A stretch of 48,485 nucleotides of DNA from Chimaeribacter arupi (GCF_002858805.1 NZ_PJZI01000039.1:1-48485), one strand, 5' to 3'; positions 37,926-48,355 are shown, counted from the first letter of the stretch. Program-made: numbers and translations. Notes: generated by a model from the sequence alone, not told the origin.

Positions 37926-38915
37926 CTACTCCGCCAGCCCCAGCAACGCACGCACTTCGCGCAGTTTTTCCGGCGACAACGGCAGATAGCCGTCACGGGT
38001 GATCACCCGTTGCCCGGCCTCTGACAGCACATGGCTGAAGAAGGCGGCTGTCAGCGGTTCCAAAGGCTGGCCCGGCGCTTTATTGACGTAGATATAGAGG
38101 AAACGGGTCAACGGGTAGTGGCCGTTGCGCACATTATCCGCGGTGGGCTGGATAAAGTGTTGGCCATCCTCGGCCAGCGGCAGCGCTTTCACCCCGCTGG
38201 TGTGGAAGCCGATACTGGCATAGCCGATGCTGTTCAGCGTACCGGCCACCGCCTGTGCCACCGAGGAGGAGCCGGGCAACTCATTGACCTGCGGCAGGAA
38301 ATCCCCGCCGCACAGCGCCCGTAATTTGAAATAGCCATAGGTGCCGGACGCCGAGTTACGGCCATAACGTGCAAAGGGGCGGTTGGCCCAGCTGCCGCCG
38401 AGGCCGACATCCCCCCAGCGGCGTAGCTGCCCTGTCTCACCGCAGCGCTGCGTCATGGAGAAAATGGCGTCCAGCTGGTCCCAGGTCAGGCCGGTCAACG
38501 GGTTATCCTGATTGACCAGCACCACCAGCGCATCCACGGCCACCGGCACTGCCAGCGGCGAATAACCGTAACGCTGGCGGAAGGAGGCGATCTCTGCATT
38601 TTTCATCGGGCGGCTCATCGGCCCCAGCTGGGCCGCCCCGGCAGCCAGCGCGGTGGGTGCCGTTGAGGAACCGGCCGCCTGAATCTGTAAATTCACCCCT
38701 GGGAAACGGCGCGAGAAGCCCTCGCCCCACAACGCCATCAGGGTCGCCAGCGTGTCAGACCCGACGCTGGAGAGGTTACCGGAAAGCATCCGGTTGGCGG
38801 GGGGCGCAGCAGGGCCGGAAGCCGGGGAAGCAGCGGACACCGGCAAACAGGAAAATGCGACCGGCAGCAAAAACAGGAGGCAGGCCAGGGCCTGCCGGCA
38901 ATGCCGTGAAATCAT
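37926..38915 (-). CDS. PstS-family phosphate-binding protein
   Basis: A 329-residue periplasmic substrate-binding protein with a signal peptide (ACLLFLLPVAFSCLPVSA) and an Ala/Pro-rich linker. The phosphate-loop motifs VGSDTLATLMALWGEGF near residue 52 and YGRNSASGTYGYF are typical of the PstS family; IQAAGSSTAPTALAAGAAQLGPMSR is the second ligand loop. No pstCAB transporter genes are adjacent. It starts 34 bases after the phoR stop on the same strand, so it is probably the third gene of a phoB-phoR operon. It may deliver phosphate to the Pst transporter or act in sensing; that is inference. Absent from this locus in E. coli. Confidence 0.86.
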   Translation of the reverse strand: MISRHCRQALACLLFLLPVAFSCLPVSAASPASGPAAPPANRMLSGNLSSVGSDTLATLMALWGEGFSRRFPGVNLQIQAAGSSTAPTALAAGAAQLGPMSRPMKNAEIASFRQRYGYSPLAVPVAVDALVVLVNQDNPLTGLTWDQLDAIFSMTQRCGETGQLRRWGDVGLGGSWANRPFARYGRNSASGTYGYFKLRALCGGDFLPQVNELPGSSSVAQAVAGTLNSIGYASIGFHTSGVKALPLAEDGQHFIQPTADNVRNGHYPLTRFLYIYVNKAPGQPLEPLTAAFFSHVLSEAGQRVITRDGYLPLSPEKLREVRALLGLAE

Positions 38916-38949
38916 GGGTTGTGTGGCTCAAGGGGGCTGAAGCGGGTAA

Positions 38950-40266
38950 TTATGTCTGTGTCGCGCCCTGAGTCAATGCATCCGGCACAATCAGCCGTTT
39001 TGGCAGGGTAAACATAAAGCGGGTGCCTTCGCCCGGTTCGCTCAGCACTTCCAGCCGGGCGTCGTGGTGGTTAAGCGCATGTTTGACGATGGCCAGCCCC
39101 AGCCCGCTGCCGCCGGTCTGGCGCGAACGCGCCTTATCGACCCGGTAGAACCGCTCCGTCAGGCGCGGCAGGTGCTCAGCGGCGATGCCCGGCCCGTTAT
39201 CACTGACCAGGAATTGCGCGCCCTGCGCGGTACGCTGCCAGGAGACCTCAATGCGTGTGCCGGGCGGGGTATGGTTCACGGCGTTATACACCAGGTTAGA
39301 GACGGCGCTGCGCAACTGATCCTCATTGCCGAACACCTTCAGCGCCTCATTGATGCGGAATTCGATCTGGTGCTGGTTATTGCTCAACGCCTGCGCCTCA
39401 GGCTGCAACATGCGCAGCATCCGCGGGATGTCCACCCGCTCCTGCATGTCCGGCGGCGGCGCGGCCTCGATTTTTGACAGTGTCAGCAACTGCTGCACCA
39501 GCCCGTCCATGCGGCGGGTCTGTGCCTGCATGGTATGCAGCGCTTTGCTGCGCAGCGGTTCCTCGAGCGTCTCCTCGCCCATCATCTCCAGGTAGCCCTG
39601 CAACACCGTCAACGGCGTGCGCAGCTCATGGCTGACGTTGGCGAAGAAGTTGCGCCGCGCCCCTTCCAGCTGGCGCATCTGGGTCACGTCACGTGCCACC
39701 ATCAGCAACTGCCCTTCAGAGTAGGGCATCGCGCGGAATTCCACATGGTGGCCGTTGTTCAGCACCAGCGTCAGCGGGCGGGTAAAGGTTTCGCCTTGCA
39801 GGTAGCGGGTAAACTCCGGGTAGCGCAGCAGGTTAAGGATGTTCTGGCCATTATCTTCCGGCCAGCGCAGCCCCAGCAGTTGCTGGGCCAGGCCGTTGCA
39901 CCAGAAAATCATGCCCTCTTCCGTGGTCAGCACCACCGCATCGGGCAGGGATTCCGCCCCGCTGCGAAAACGCTTGATCAGCAGCGCCAGCTCACGCCGC
40001 CGCCGCCGGTTACGCAGCTGCATCTGGTAAAGGCCGTAGAAGACAGGCTCCCAGCTCCAGCGGCCGGTGGGCGGCGTCATGCTGCGGTCGAGCCATAACC
40101 AGTAAGAGAGCCGGAGCTGGTTATAGTAGTTCCAGCCCAACGCGCTCAGTACGCTGGCCAGCAGCCACCAGGCGAGGCCGCCGAACAGCAGCCCCAGCAG
40201 CAGGCCGGGCAGGCAGAACAACACCAGCTCCAGCGCCAGCCCCTTCCAGGATAGACGTTCCAGCAC
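38950..40266 (-). CDS. phoR: Phosphate regulon sensor histidine kinase PhoR
   Basis: A 438-residue membrane kinase (E. coli 431). Two adjacent N-terminal transmembrane segments (about 10-45) are followed by a basic stretch ([16 protein letters not shown]), a PAS domain (about 105-190), then the kinase core. H213 in [11 protein letters not shown] is the phosphorylated histidine. The N box is [11 protein letters not shown], and ATP-binding glycines lie in [15 protein letters not shown] and [14 protein letters not shown]. There is no large periplasmic sensor, consistent with sensing through PstSCAB-PhoU. It lies 21 bases after phoB. Confidence 0.97.
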   Translation of the reverse strand: MLERLSWKGLALELVLFCLPGLLLGLLFGGLAWWLLASVLSALGWNYYNQLRLSYWLWLDRSMTPPTGRWSWEPVFYGLYQMQLRNRRRRRELALLIKRFRSGAESLPDAVVLTTEEGMIFWCNGLAQQLLGLRWPEDNGQNILNLLRYPEFTRYLQGETFTRPLTLVLNNGHHVEFRAMPYSEGQLLMVARDVTQMRQLEGARRNFFANVSHELRTPLTVLQGYLEMMGEETLEEPLRSKALHTMQAQTRRMDGLVQQLLTLSKIEAAPPPDMQERVDIPRMLRMLQPEAQALSNNQHQIEFRINEALKVFGNEDQLRSAVSNLVYNAVNHTPPGTRIEVSWQRTAQGAQFLVSDNGPGIAAEHLPRLTERFYRVDKARSRQTGGSGLGLAIVKHALNHHDARLEVLSEPGEGTRFMFTLPKRLIVPDALTQGATQT

Positions 40267-40287
40267 GTTATGGTCTCCGCCGCGACA

Positions 40288-40977
40288 TCAGTAGCGCGTT
40301 GAGAATCGGTAACCCGTCCCGCGGACGGTCTGCACCATGCGATCGTGGCCGCTGCTCTCCAGCGCCTTACGCAGGCGGCGGATGTGCACGTCCACTGTCC
40401 GGTCTTCTACATAGACGTTAGTGCCCCAGACGTGGTTCAGCAGTTGCTCACGGCTGTACACCCGCTCTGAGTGGGTCATAAAGAAGTGCAGCAACCGGAA
40501 CTCGGTCGGGCCCATCTCCAGCGGGGATTCATTCGCCATCACCCGGTGAGAGGAAGGGTCGAGGCTCAGCCCCTGCATCTCAATCATCTCTTCCAGCGCC
40601 ATCGGCGAGATGCGCCGCATTACCGCTTTGATGCGCGCCACCAGCTCCTTGGGTGAGAAGGGTTTGGTGATGTAATCATCCGCGCCCACTTCCAGCCCGC
40701 GAACCCGGTCTTCCTCTTCGCCGCGCGCGGTCAGCATCATCACCGGGATGTCACGTGTCATCGCTTCACGCTTCATGTGCTTGATAAATTGCAACCCGGT
40801 ACCGCCCGGCAACATCCAGTCGAGCAATACCAAATCGGGAAAAGGTTCCGCCAGCCGGTTCAGCGCGGTGTCAAAATCCTCGGCTTCCAACGGCTGGTAA
40901 CCATTCTGTTCCAGAACAAAACAGACCATCTCCCGAATCGGGGCTTCATCCTCAACCACCAAAATACGTCTTGCCAT
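40288..40977 (-). CDS. phoB: Phosphate regulon response regulator PhoB
   Basis: A 229-residue OmpR-family activator, the same length as E. coli PhoB. The receiver domain has the phosphorylated aspartate D53 in [10 protein letters not shown], acidic residues in VVEDEAPI and lysine in [11 protein letters not shown]. The winged-helix domain includes [19 protein letters not shown] and [13 protein letters not shown]. It activates Pho-box promoters under phosphate starvation. The start at 40977 ([11 protein letters not shown]) fits the family; the frame is open ten codons upstream without homology. A Pho box sits in its promoter, so it is autoregulated. Confidence 0.97.
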   Translation of the reverse strand: MARRILVVEDEAPIREMVCFVLEQNGYQPLEAEDFDTALNRLAEPFPDLVLLDWMLPGGTGLQFIKHMKREAMTRDIPVMMLTARGEEEDRVRGLEVGADDYITKPFSPKELVARIKAVMRRISPMALEEMIEMQGLSLDPSSHRVMANESPLEMGPTEFRLLHFFMTHSERVYSREQLLNHVWGTNVYVEDRTVDVHIRRLRKALESSGHDRMVQTVRGTGYRFSTRY

Positions 40978-41024
40978 CGTCAATCCTGCCAATAGGTTAG
41001 CGATCACGTTTGTGTGCGGCCGCC

Positions 41025-41057
41025 ATTATGCGTCAGTTTTATGACACATTTATGAAT
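41025..41057 (-). promoter_or_regulatory. Pho box and -10 element of the phoBR promoter
   Basis: On the reverse strand, three units repeat at about 11 bases: TTCATAAATG, TGTCATAAAAC and TGACGCATAAT. They closely resemble the E. coli phoB Pho box, and the last contains the -10 CATAAT (41025-41030). It lies about 50-80 bases upstream of phoB. Confidence 0.8.
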
Positions 41058-41175
41058 AAGTCTAGCGCGTCCATTCAGCACGGGAATTGGTCATACCTTA
41101 CTGCTAATTGTAGCCGGACAGGCGATAAAATGACGGAGTTGGAAAGCATCTCGCAAACCGTAACGGGTTTCCCCC

Positions 41176-41205
41176 ACGACATCACGGCGCGACGGCGTTT
41201 ATAAT
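41176..41205 (+). promoter_or_regulatory. Candidate promoter for sbcDC
   Basis: ACGACA (four of six), an 18-base spacer and a perfect TATAAT lie 46 bases upstream of the sbcD ATG. Confidence 0.6.
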
Positions 41206-41251
41206 CAGCCTCCTCCGCCCTCCGGGGCAGGCAATACAAAGCGAGAGTGTT

Positions 41252-42487
41252 ATGCGCCTGATTCATACATCTGACTGGCATCTTGGCCAGGTCTTTTTCA
41301 CCAAGAGCCGCGCAGCGGAGCACCAGGCGTTCCTGACCTGGCTGATTGAACAGGTTGAAGCCCATCAGGTGGATGCAGTGGTGGTCGCCGGGGATATCTT
41401 TGATACCGGCGCGCCGCCGAGCTACGCCCGCCAGCTCTATAACCGCTTTGTGGTGGCGTTGCAGCGTACCCGCTGCCAGTTGATTGTGCTGGGCGGTAAC
41501 CATGACTCCGTCGCCACGCTGAACGAGTCGCGGGAGTTGCTCTCCTGCCTGAATACCACGGTCATCGCCAATGTGAAGGCCGACAACCGCCCCCAGCTCT
41601 GTGTGCTGAACCGGCACGACGGCACCCCCGGCGCGCTGTTGTGCGCCATCCCGTTCCTGCGCCCGCGCGACCTGCTCCTGAGCCGCGCCGGCCAGTCCGG
41701 CAGCGAAAAACAGCTCGCCCTGCAGGAGGCGATCGCCGCCCATTACCAGAGCCTGCATCAGGCTGCGCTGGCCAAACGGGACGAACTGGGCCTGCCGCTG
41801 CCGATCATCGCTACCGGGCACCTGACTACTGTGGGCGTCTCCACCTCGGATTCGGTGCGTGACATCTATATCGGCACGCTGGACGCCTTCCCCGCGCAGG
41901 CGTTCCCGCCGGCGGATTACATCGCCCTCGGCCATATCCACCGCGCCCAGTGCGTGGCAAAAAGCCACCATATCCGCTACAGCGGGTCACCGATTCCGCT
42001 CAGCTTTGACGAAGCCAACAACACCAAAAGCGTCTATTTGCTGGAGTTTGACGGCGCAACGCTCGCCTCCGTGGAGACCCTGCCGGTGCCGGTTCACCAG
42101 CCGATGGCGATCGTCAAAGGCTCGCTGGCGGAGATTGAACAGCAGCTGCACGCCTTCCGTGACGCCGACCCGGCGCGCCCGGTATGGCTGGACATTGAAG
42201 TTGCCACCCAGGACTACCTGAGTGACATCCAGCGCCGCATCCAGCAACTGACCGACCCGCTGCCGGTGGAAGTGGTGCTGCTGCGCCGCAACAAAGCCCA
42301 ACGGCAGAGCGCCCTGGCCCAGCAGGCCAAAGAGACGCTGACGGAGCTCTCCGTTACCGAGGTGTTTGACCGGCGCATGGCGCTGGAAGCGGACGCAGAC
42401 AGCGAACACTGCGAGCGGATGCGAAAGATGTTCCGCAATGTGGTGGAAGAGGTACGTGAAGCCAATGAAGGGATGCCATCCGCATGA
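41252..42487 (+). CDS. sbcD: SbcD, nuclease subunit of the SbcCD complex
   Basis: A 411-residue Mre11-family nuclease (E. coli 400). With SbcC it opens hairpins and degrades DNA ends. Phosphoesterase motifs are in order: SDWHLG (D8, H10), [25 protein letters not shown] and [11 protein letters not shown], which bind two manganese ions. The C-terminal part carries the capping and SbcC-binding region. The stop overlaps the sbcC start by four bases (ATGA), so the two are coupled. It is divergent from phoB. Confidence 0.97.
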   Translation: MRLIHTSDWHLGQVFFTKSRAAEHQAFLTWLIEQVEAHQVDAVVVAGDIFDTGAPPSYARQLYNRFVVALQRTRCQLIVLGGNHDSVATLNESRELLSCLNTTVIANVKADNRPQLCVLNRHDGTPGALLCAIPFLRPRDLLLSRAGQSGSEKQLALQEAIAAHYQSLHQAALAKRDELGLPLPIIATGHLTTVGVSTSDSVRDIYIGTLDAFPAQAFPPADYIALGHIHRAQCVAKSHHIRYSGSPIPLSFDEANNTKSVYLLEFDGATLASVETLPVPVHQPMAIVKGSLAEIEQQLHAFRDADPARPVWLDIEVATQDYLSDIQRRIQQLTDPLPVEVVLLRRNKAQRQSALAQQAKETLTELSVTEVFDRRMALEADADSEHCERMRKMFRNVVEEVREANEGMPSA

Positions 42488-45400
42488 AAATTCTGAGCCT
42501 CCGGCTGAAAAACCTTAACTCGCTGCAAGGCGAATGGAAAATCGACTTCACCCAGGAGCCGTTCGCCAGCAACGGCCTGTTTGCCATTACCGGCCCCACC
42601 GGCGCCGGGAAAACCACCCTGCTCGATGCCATCTGCCTGGCGCTCTACCACCAGACGCCGCGCCTCACGGTGACCCCGAGCCACAATGAGCTGATGACCC
42701 GCCACACCGCCGAATCCCTGGCGGAGGTGGAATTTGAGGTCAAAGGCGTGGCTTACCGCGCTTTCTGGAGCCAGCGCCGCGCCAAAAATGCGCCGGACGG
42801 CAATCTGCAGGCCCCGAAAGTGGAGCTGGCACGGGTGGCGGACGGCAAAATCCTGGCTGACAAAGTGCGTGACAAGCTGGAATCGGTGGCGCAGATCACC
42901 GGGCTGGATTTCGGCCGGTTTACCAAATCGATGATGCTGTCGCAGGGGCAGTTCGCCGCCTTCCTGAATGCTGATGCCAACGACCGCGCAGAACTGCTGG
43001 AGGAGCTGACCGGCACGGAGATTTATGGCCAGCTCTCTGAGCGGGTATTTGAGCAGCACAAACAGGCGCGCAGCGATCTGGATGCGCTGCACCACCGTGC
43101 GGCCGGTATCGAACTGCTGACCGACGAACAGCAGCAGCAGCTCGCCGGCCAGCTGGCGGCGCTGGTGGAACAGGAGGCGCAACAGGCGCAACAGGCCGCC
43201 GGATTGCAACGCGGGATCGCGTGGATCAACCAGGATCAGGCGCACCGGCAGGCACTGGCGCACGCCCTCCGGCAACACCAGCAGGCAGAAGTAGCCTGGC
43301 AACAGGCGCAGCCTGACCTGCTGCGGCTGGCGCGCAATGAACCGGCAGAAAAGTTGCGCCCGCTCCAGCAAGCCCGCGATCAGGCCCGGGCTGACTGCGT
43401 TCAGCATCAGGCCACGCTCAATGCGCTGCTCACCCGGCAGCACGATCAGCAGCAGGCGCTGGCCCCGTTGCTGGCCCGCCACGAACAGGCGCAGCAACAG
43501 CTTACGGCTTTGCAACAGCAGCATACTCAACAGGAAGCGCTGATTGCGCAGGTCACGCCGCTGGACACCCAGCTCGCCCAGCTGGCCCGGCAACATGAGG
43601 AGCAGCAACAGGCGCACCAGCGCCAGCAACAGCAGGAGGCTGAACGCCGCCGCGCCTTGCAGCTCACCCAGCAACAACTGGAACAGGGCAGCGTGCGGCT
43701 GGCGGCGCTTGAGGCCTATGGCCGTGACCATGCGCACCATGCCCAGTGGGGCGAAAACTTGCCGCTGTGGCGCACGCAGCTCCAGCAACAGGTGACCCAA
43801 CAGCAGGCGCAGCAGGCCGCACAACAGGAACTGGCTGCCGCCCAACAGCAGCTTGACCGCCTGAACCGGGAGCGCGAGACGCTGGCGCAGCAACAACCGG
43901 CGGTGGATCAGGCACTGCAACAGGCAGAAACGCAGGCCGCCGCCCATCAGCAGGCATTGCAGACGCAGGAACAGCAGTACCCGGCGGAGACGCTGCATAC
44001 CCGGCTGGCCGCCCTGCGCGAACGGCGGCCGGTACGTGGGCAGCTGGCCACACTGGTGCCGCTGGCACGCCAGACCCGCCAGCAGATCGCCCATCTGCAA
44101 CAACAGCAGCAGGAAAACCAGCAGCACCTGATGCTGGCCGGGCAGCAACTGGCGGAGAAACGCCAGCATTACCAATTGCAAAAGCAGCACCTGGCGGACC
44201 TGAAAACGCTGCATCAGCGCGAAGAACAGATCGTGAGTTTCGAGACGCATCGCGCGGCGTTGCAACCGGGTGACGCCTGCCCGCTGTGCGGGGCCACCGA
44301 ACACCCGGCCATTGAGGCTTATCAGGCGATTGTGCTGTCTGAGACGGCGCAACGGCTGGCGGTGCTGGAGCAGCAGGTTGACGCGATAAAAACCGCCGGC
44401 ATTGAACTCGGGGCGCGGGTGAAGTCCCTGCAGGAGCGCGAGGCGCAGGTGCAGCAGGAGCTGGCGCGTGCCGGCCAGGTGCAGGCGGAGCAGCAACAGC
44501 GCTGGCAGGCCCTGAGCGCCCCGCTGGCGCTGACGCTGACGCTGGCGGATGAGGCCGCCCTGGGTGACTGGCTGGCAGACGAAGAGCAGCAGGAAACCCA
44601 GCTCCAGCAGCAGTGGCAGCAGCGTGAAACCCTGCAACAGGCGCACCGCGCCGCACAGGACGCGCTGAACACTGCCCGGCAAGCCCAGCAGCAGTTGCAC
44701 CACCAGCTGGCGTTGCTTGATGAGCGCCGCCATGAACAGCAGAAACAGTGGGCGCAGCAGCAGGCACGCCAGGCACAGGCTGAGCAGGCGCTGGCCGATG
44801 ACGCGCAGCGGGTCACCGCCACGCTGGCCGCGCTGGGCCTGACGCCGCCGGAAGCCGGGGAGCACGCGGCCTGGCTGGCACAGCGGCAGCAGGAGTGGCA
44901 ACAGTGGCAGCAGCAACAGCAGGAGCGCCAGGATCTGACGCTGGCGCTGAAGCAGGCCGAAACGCGGCGCGAAGGCGAACAACGGCGGGTGGAGGATGCC
45001 GCCGCCCGTCTGGCCGAGCTGGATGCCCAATGCCGCCTGCTTGCCGCCCAGCAGGCGCAGGCGCAACAGCAGCGCCGCGATCTGTTCGGCGACCGTGACG
45101 TGGCCGCGGCGCGCGACACCTTACAGCGTGAGGTGCAGGCCGCCACCCTGGCGGCCCAGCAGGCCGACGCGGCCTATCAGCAGGCACAGCACGCCCTGAG
45201 CCGGCTGGCCGGGGAGATCGCCGGGCTACAACAGCAACAGCAGCAGTTGGCCGCGCGTGAACAGCAGAGCGAACAGCAGCTGGCTGTTGCGCTTGCCGCC
45301 AGCGAATTTGCAGACGAAAGCGCGCTGAATGCCGCCCTGTTGGATGAGGCGCAACGGGATGCGCTGCATCAGCAAAAGGCAGCGCTGATGCAGCAACAAC

Positions 45401-46164
45401 AGGAAGCGGAAACCTTGCTGAAACAGGCACAGGCCACCCTGGCACAGCATCAGCCTCAGCGTCCGGACAGCCTGCCCGCGCAGGCCGACGGCAGTGCGCT
45501 GGAGGCGGAGCTGGCGGTGCTGCAACAGCAGTTGCGGCTTTGTGCCCAACAGCAGGGCGAATTACGCCAGCAACTGGAAAGCGATCGCCTGCGCCGCAGC
45601 AACCAGCAGCAGCTGTTCAGCCAGATTGCCGAAAGCCAGCAGCAGTTCCGCGACTGGAGCGCGCTCAATACGCTGATCGGCTCCAGTGACGGTGCCAAAT
45701 TCCGCCGCTTCGCCCAGAGCCTGACGCTGGATCATCTGGTCTATCTCGCCAACCAGCAACTGGAACGGCTGCATGGCCGCTACCTGTTACAGCGTAAAGA
45801 GAGCGACGCGCTGGAGCTTCAGGTAGTGGACACCTGGCAGGCGGATGCTTTGCGGGATACCCGTACCCTGTCCGGCGGTGAAAGTTTCCTGGTGAGCCTG
45901 GCGCTGGCACTGGCGCTCTCTGATCTGGTCAGCCATAAAACCAGCATCGATTCGCTGTTCCTGGATGAGGGCTTCGGCACCCTGGATGCCGACACGCTGG
46001 ATACGGCGCTGGACGCGCTGGATAACCTCAACGCCTCCGGCAAAACTATCGGCGTCATCAGCCACGTGGACGCGATGAAAGAGCGCATCCCGGTGCAGAT
46101 CCGGGTGAAAAAAGTCAACGGGCTGGGCGTCAGCCGCCTCGGCAAAGAGTTCGCGGTGCCCTGA
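42484..46164 (+). CDS. sbcC: SbcC, ATPase subunit of the SbcCD complex (enlarged, glutamine-rich)
   Basis: A 1226-residue Rad50-type SMC ATPase; E. coli SbcC has 1048. The Walker A site is GPTGAGKTT (37-45), the zinc hook CPLC at 599-602, the ABC signature LSGGESF from about 1129, and Walker B with catalytic Glu at [11 protein letters not shown] (D1161, E1162). The head sequences look normal. The two coiled-coil arms are exceptionally rich in glutamine, with many QQ, QQQ and longer runs, and poor in lysine; CAG and CAA codons dominate. The extra length is in the arms. It overlaps sbcD by four bases. No clear terminator follows, only a GC-rich inverted repeat. Confidence 0.95.
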   Translation: MKILSLRLKNLNSLQGEWKIDFTQEPFASNGLFAITGPTGAGKTTLLDAICLALYHQTPRLTVTPSHNELMTRHTAESLAEVEFEVKGVAYRAFWSQRRAKNAPDGNLQAPKVELARVADGKILADKVRDKLESVAQITGLDFGRFTKSMMLSQGQFAAFLNADANDRAELLEELTGTEIYGQLSERVFEQHKQARSDLDALHHRAAGIELLTDEQQQQLAGQLAALVEQEAQQAQQAAGLQRGIAWINQDQAHRQALAHALRQHQQAEVAWQQAQPDLLRLARNEPAEKLRPLQQARDQARADCVQHQATLNALLTRQHDQQQALAPLLARHEQAQQQLTALQQQHTQQEALIAQVTPLDTQLAQLARQHEEQQQAHQRQQQQEAERRRALQLTQQQLEQGSVRLAALEAYGRDHAHHAQWGENLPLWRTQLQQQVTQQQAQQAAQQELAAAQQQLDRLNRERETLAQQQPAVDQALQQAETQAAAHQQALQTQEQQYPAETLHTRLAALRERRPVRGQLATLVPLARQTRQQIAHLQQQQQENQQHLMLAGQQLAEKRQHYQLQKQHLADLKTLHQREEQIVSFETHRAALQPGDACPLCGATEHPAIEAYQAIVLSETAQRLAVLEQQVDAIKTAGIELGARVKSLQEREAQVQQELARAGQVQAEQQQRWQALSAPLALTLTLADEAALGDWLADEEQQETQLQQQWQQRETLQQAHRAAQDALNTARQAQQQLHHQLALLDERRHEQQKQWAQQQARQAQAEQALADDAQRVTATLAALGLTPPEAGEHAAWLAQRQQEWQQWQQQQQERQDLTLALKQAETRREGEQRRVEDAAARLAELDAQCRLLAAQQAQAQQQRRDLFGDRDVAAARDTLQREVQAATLAAQQADAAYQQAQHALSRLAGEIAGLQQQQQQLAAREQQSEQQLAVALAASEFADESALNAALLDEAQRDALHQQKAALMQQQQEAETLLKQAQATLAQHQPQRPDSLPAQADGSALEAELAVLQQQLRLCAQQQGELRQQLESDRLRRSNQQQLFSQIAESQQQFRDWSALNTLIGSSDGAKFRRFAQSLTLDHLVYLANQQLERLHGRYLLQRKESDALELQVVDTWQADALRDTRTLSGGESFLVSLALALALSDLVSHKTSIDSLFLDEGFGTLDADTLDTALDALDNLNASGKTIGVISHVDAMKERIPVQIRVKKVNGLGVSRLGKEFAVP

Positions 46165-46185
46165 GGCCGCACGCCCCAACTGTCC

Positions 46186-46213
46186 GGCCGCCCGGTTTCG
46201 CATATGGGCGGCC
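46186..46213. repeat. Inverted repeat between sbcC and the cupin gene
   Basis: GGCCGCCC pairs with GGGCGGCC around 12 bases, between convergent genes. There is no T tract on either side, so termination is uncertain. Confidence 0.5.
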
Positions 46214-46255
46214 ATTACCGCCCGGCTGCTACGCCCCCGGTTAATAAGCCTCTAA

Positions 46256-46828
46256 TCAATAGGCGCTGCCATCCTTGTGCAGGAACTGCGGGTTGCCCTG
46301 GCTGTCCTCTTCCAGCAGCAGGTCATCGTCGGGATAGATCACCCCGTCACCGGGGCTGCGATCGCCCACCTCCAGATAGACCACCTCCTCCGCCGTACGG
46401 TTGAGCAGATGGTGGGCATCACCGTTACCGGCTTTAAACCCGGCACACATGCCGGGCTTCAGCGGTGTTTCGCCCTGGTTGGTCACCAGCACCGGCTCCC
46501 CGGACAGGATGTAGATAAACTCATCCTCCCTGGTATGGAAATGGCGCAGTGCGGAGGCACCGCCGGGCGCGATGCGCGCGAGGTTCACGCCAAAATTCGT
46601 CAGGCCGAATTGATCGCCCAGTTGGCGTTTTTGCCGTTTTTCCATCTGGGCGGCAAATGGCGCCGGGTAGTGCGAAGGCGGCTCCACCGGGGCCACCTCA
46701 GCGGCTGTCACCGCCGCCGGAAAGGTCGCCGACGTTTCAGGTAGTGTGCCCGGCGTCGCGCCCGCATCAGGCTCCTGGTGGGTCAGCGACGTGGTGTCAG
46801 GGTGTTTTCGCGAAGGGGTCTGGGTCAT
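46256..46828 (-). CDS. Cupin-domain protein
   Basis: A 190-residue protein with a low-complexity N-terminus (about 1-55, rich in Pro, Thr, Ala and Glu, probably disordered) and one cupin barrel. Motif 1 is GGASALRHFHTREDEFIYIL with metal ligands H96, H98 and E103; motif 2 contains GNGDAHHLLN with H139. The C-terminal tail (DDDLLLEEDSQGNPQFLHKDG) matches a group of enterobacterial and rhizobial small cupins of unknown function. GGGAG precedes the ATG. It occupies the place of araJ in E. coli, between sbcC and mak. No enzyme activity can be assigned. Confidence 0.82.
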   Translation of the reverse strand: MTQTPSRKHPDTTSLTHQEPDAGATPGTLPETSATFPAAVTAAEVAPVEPPSHYPAPFAAQMEKRQKRQLGDQFGLTNFGVNLARIAPGGASALRHFHTREDEFIYILSGEPVLVTNQGETPLKPGMCAGFKAGNGDAHHLLNRTAEEVVYLEVGDRSPGDGVIYPDDDLLLEEDSQGNPQFLHKDGSAY

Positions 46829-46867
46829 CAGGCATTCTCTCCCGTCAAGATTCGGTAGGGTCTGGCA

Positions 46868-46998
46868 CCGCCAGCTCTGGCGGCCTTATCAGGGTTAGCA
46901 CATTTTTTACGCTTGCCCCACCTGTACAAGGCATTGGCGGCAGAGTTAAAACAATACCAAACAGCAACAGTACCGACCGGAACAATGCAGAGTTAAAA
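46868..46998. repeat. Palindrome and direct repeats between the cupin gene and hicB-like gene
   Basis: CCGCCAGCTCTGGCGG (46868-46883) is a palindrome near the cupin start. GCAGAGTTAAAA occurs twice in direct orientation (46940-46951 and 46987-46998), 47 bases apart, before the hicB-like gene. These may be operator elements of the divergent pair. Confidence 0.45.
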
Positions 46999-47051
46999 TT
47001 CATGTCAGCGGTTATCAGACCACTCGTTAAGCTAAAGAGAAGGTGTAACGC

Positions 47052-47318
47052 ATGCGATATCCGCTTTATCTCCATCAGGCTACTGACGGCGCTTTCTCCG
47101 GTTTCGTACCGGACGTGAGCGGCTGTTATTTTGCTGGTGATACCCTTGACGACGCCATTAACGATGCCCAAAACGCCCTTAGCCTCTATTTTGCCTACCG
47201 GGTTGAGCAAGGCCATGCGCCAGATAAGGCAAAAACCGTGGCTGACCACCTGAAGAATGACGCCTGTACCGGCGGAATTTGGGCCTATGTCGATATCGAC
47301 TGCCCCCTGACACCCTGA
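47052..47318 (+). CDS. HicB-family antitoxin-like protein, solitary
   Basis: An 88-residue protein with the HicB N-terminal fold: MRYPLYLHQATDGAFSGFVPDVSGCYFAGDT then LDDAINDAQNALSLYFAYR. HicB usually neutralises the HicA mRNA interferase, whose gene normally sits directly upstream, but no HicA-like reading frame is visible on either side. The usual DNA-binding C-terminus is short or absent; the tail is ADHLKNDACTGGIWAYVDID. AGAAGG lies upstream of the ATG. Its role here is unknown; solitary HicB-like genes occur in enterobacteria. Confidence 0.8.
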   Translation: MRYPLYLHQATDGAFSGFVPDVSGCYFAGDTLDDAINDAQNALSLYFAYRVEQGHAPDKAKTVADHLKNDACTGGIWAYVDIDCPLTP

Positions 47319-47355
47319 CGCGACAGGGAAAAGGCCCTCGGTTTCCCCGTCGCGT
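47318..47355 (+). terminator. Hairpin between convergent hicB-like gene and mak
   Basis: ACGCGAC pairs with GTCGCGT, and inside it GGGAAA pairs with TTTCCC, with one mismatch between. The forward tail is TTAATAAGT, a weak T tract. The stem begins at the last base of the hicB-like stop codon. Confidence 0.55.
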
Positions 47356-47383
47356 TTAATAAGTCATGGTTTGCCCTGGGCGC

Positions 47384-48301
47384 TTAGCGCAACGGCTCCT
47401 GCGGCCAGAGCCAGGCGGCACCGCGCACGCCGCTGGCATCGCCATGTTTCGCCTTCAGTACCGGGGTTTCGCACTCACCGCCGAATACCCACTGCTTCAG
47501 CAGCAGCGGCACGGTCTGGTAGAGGCGGTCAACGTTGCTCATGCCGCCGCCCAGCACGATCACATCCGGGTCGAGCAGGTTGACCACATGCGCCAGGGAT
47601 TTCGCCAGCCGTATCTCATAACGGCTGAGTGCCAGTTCCGCCACCGCGTCGCCCTGCCCGGCCAGCGCCATGATTTGCACGCCTTTCTGCGCCTGCCCGC
47701 TCAGCCGCTGGTAGTCCTGGGCGAAACCGGTGCCGGAAATAAAGGTTTCGATGCAGCCCGGTTTGCCGCAGTAGCAGGCCACTTCGCGCGCATAGCGCAG
47801 CTCGTCGTCGTCCTGCCACGGCAGCGGGTTATGCCCCCACTCACCGCCGATGCCGTTACCCCCGGCGTGCACTTCGCCATTGATCGCGATGCCGGCGCCG
47901 CAGCCGGTGCCGATGATCACCGCAAAGACCGTGTGTTTGCCTGCCCCTGCGCCGTCAGTGGCTTCAGAGACCGCCAGGCAGTTGGCGTCATTAGCCACCC
48001 GCACCTGCCGTTGCAGCATCCGTGACAGGTCGCTGTCGAACGGCTGGCCGTTGAGCCACACCGAGTTGGCATTTTTCACCAGGCCGGTATAAGGCGACAG
48101 GGTGCCGGGAATGCCGATCCCCACGCTGCCCCGCTCGCCGGTGGCGTGTTCCGCTTCCGTCACCAGCCCGACAATCGCCCCCAGGGTTTTGTCGTAGTCA
48201 TGGCGCGGCGTGTCGATCCGTTTACGGAAATATTCACGCCCATCATCGGCCAATGCCACGGCCTCTATTTTGGTGCCGCCTAAATCAATCCCAATTCGCA
48301 C
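47384..48301 (-). CDS. mak: Fructokinase Mak (ROK family)
   Basis: A 305-residue sugar kinase (E. coli Mak 302) that phosphorylates fructose, and more weakly mannose, at C6. The ATP phosphate loop is [12 protein letters not shown] at the N-terminus. Sugar-binding and catalytic residues lie in [30 protein letters not shown] and [11 protein letters not shown]; the ROK zinc site is [12 protein letters not shown]. The start is GTG at 48301 with GGAGAG upstream; the longer frame lacks homology. In E. coli mak also lies between the sbcDC region and rdgC. Confidence 0.95.
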   Translation of the reverse strand: MRIGIDLGGTKIEAVALADDGREYFRKRIDTPRHDYDKTLGAIVGLVTEAEHATGERGSVGIGIPGTLSPYTGLVKNANSVWLNGQPFDSDLSRMLQRQVRVANDANCLAVSEATDGAGAGKHTVFAVIIGTGCGAGIAINGEVHAGGNGIGGEWGHNPLPWQDDDELRYAREVACYCGKPGCIETFISGTGFAQDYQRLSGQAQKGVQIMALAGQGDAVAELALSRYEIRLAKSLAHVVNLLDPDVIVLGGGMSNVDRLYQTVPLLLKQWVFGGECETPVLKAKHGDASGVRGAAWLWPQEPLR

Positions 48302-48355
48302 GATCGTCTCTCCGGCGCTGTCGTTGTCAATGTCATCAAAGTCATGATGCGGATA

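Noticed and set aside
42214-45066. Very long reverse-strand open frame opposite sbcC
   Set aside because: It is a mirror of the CAG/CTG-rich sbcC sequence, reads as leucine/glutamine/arginine low complexity, and has no family motif; sbcC itself has all SMC motifs.
43100-45600. Possible CAG trinucleotide microsatellite or CRISPR-like repeat inside sbcC
   Set aside because: The repeats are irregular mixtures of CAG and CAA within an intact reading frame, without spacers or fixed units.
46829-47051. Search for a hicA toxin gene upstream of the HicB-like gene
   Set aside because: No frame encodes the HicA lysine/histidine motif; the region looks non-coding.
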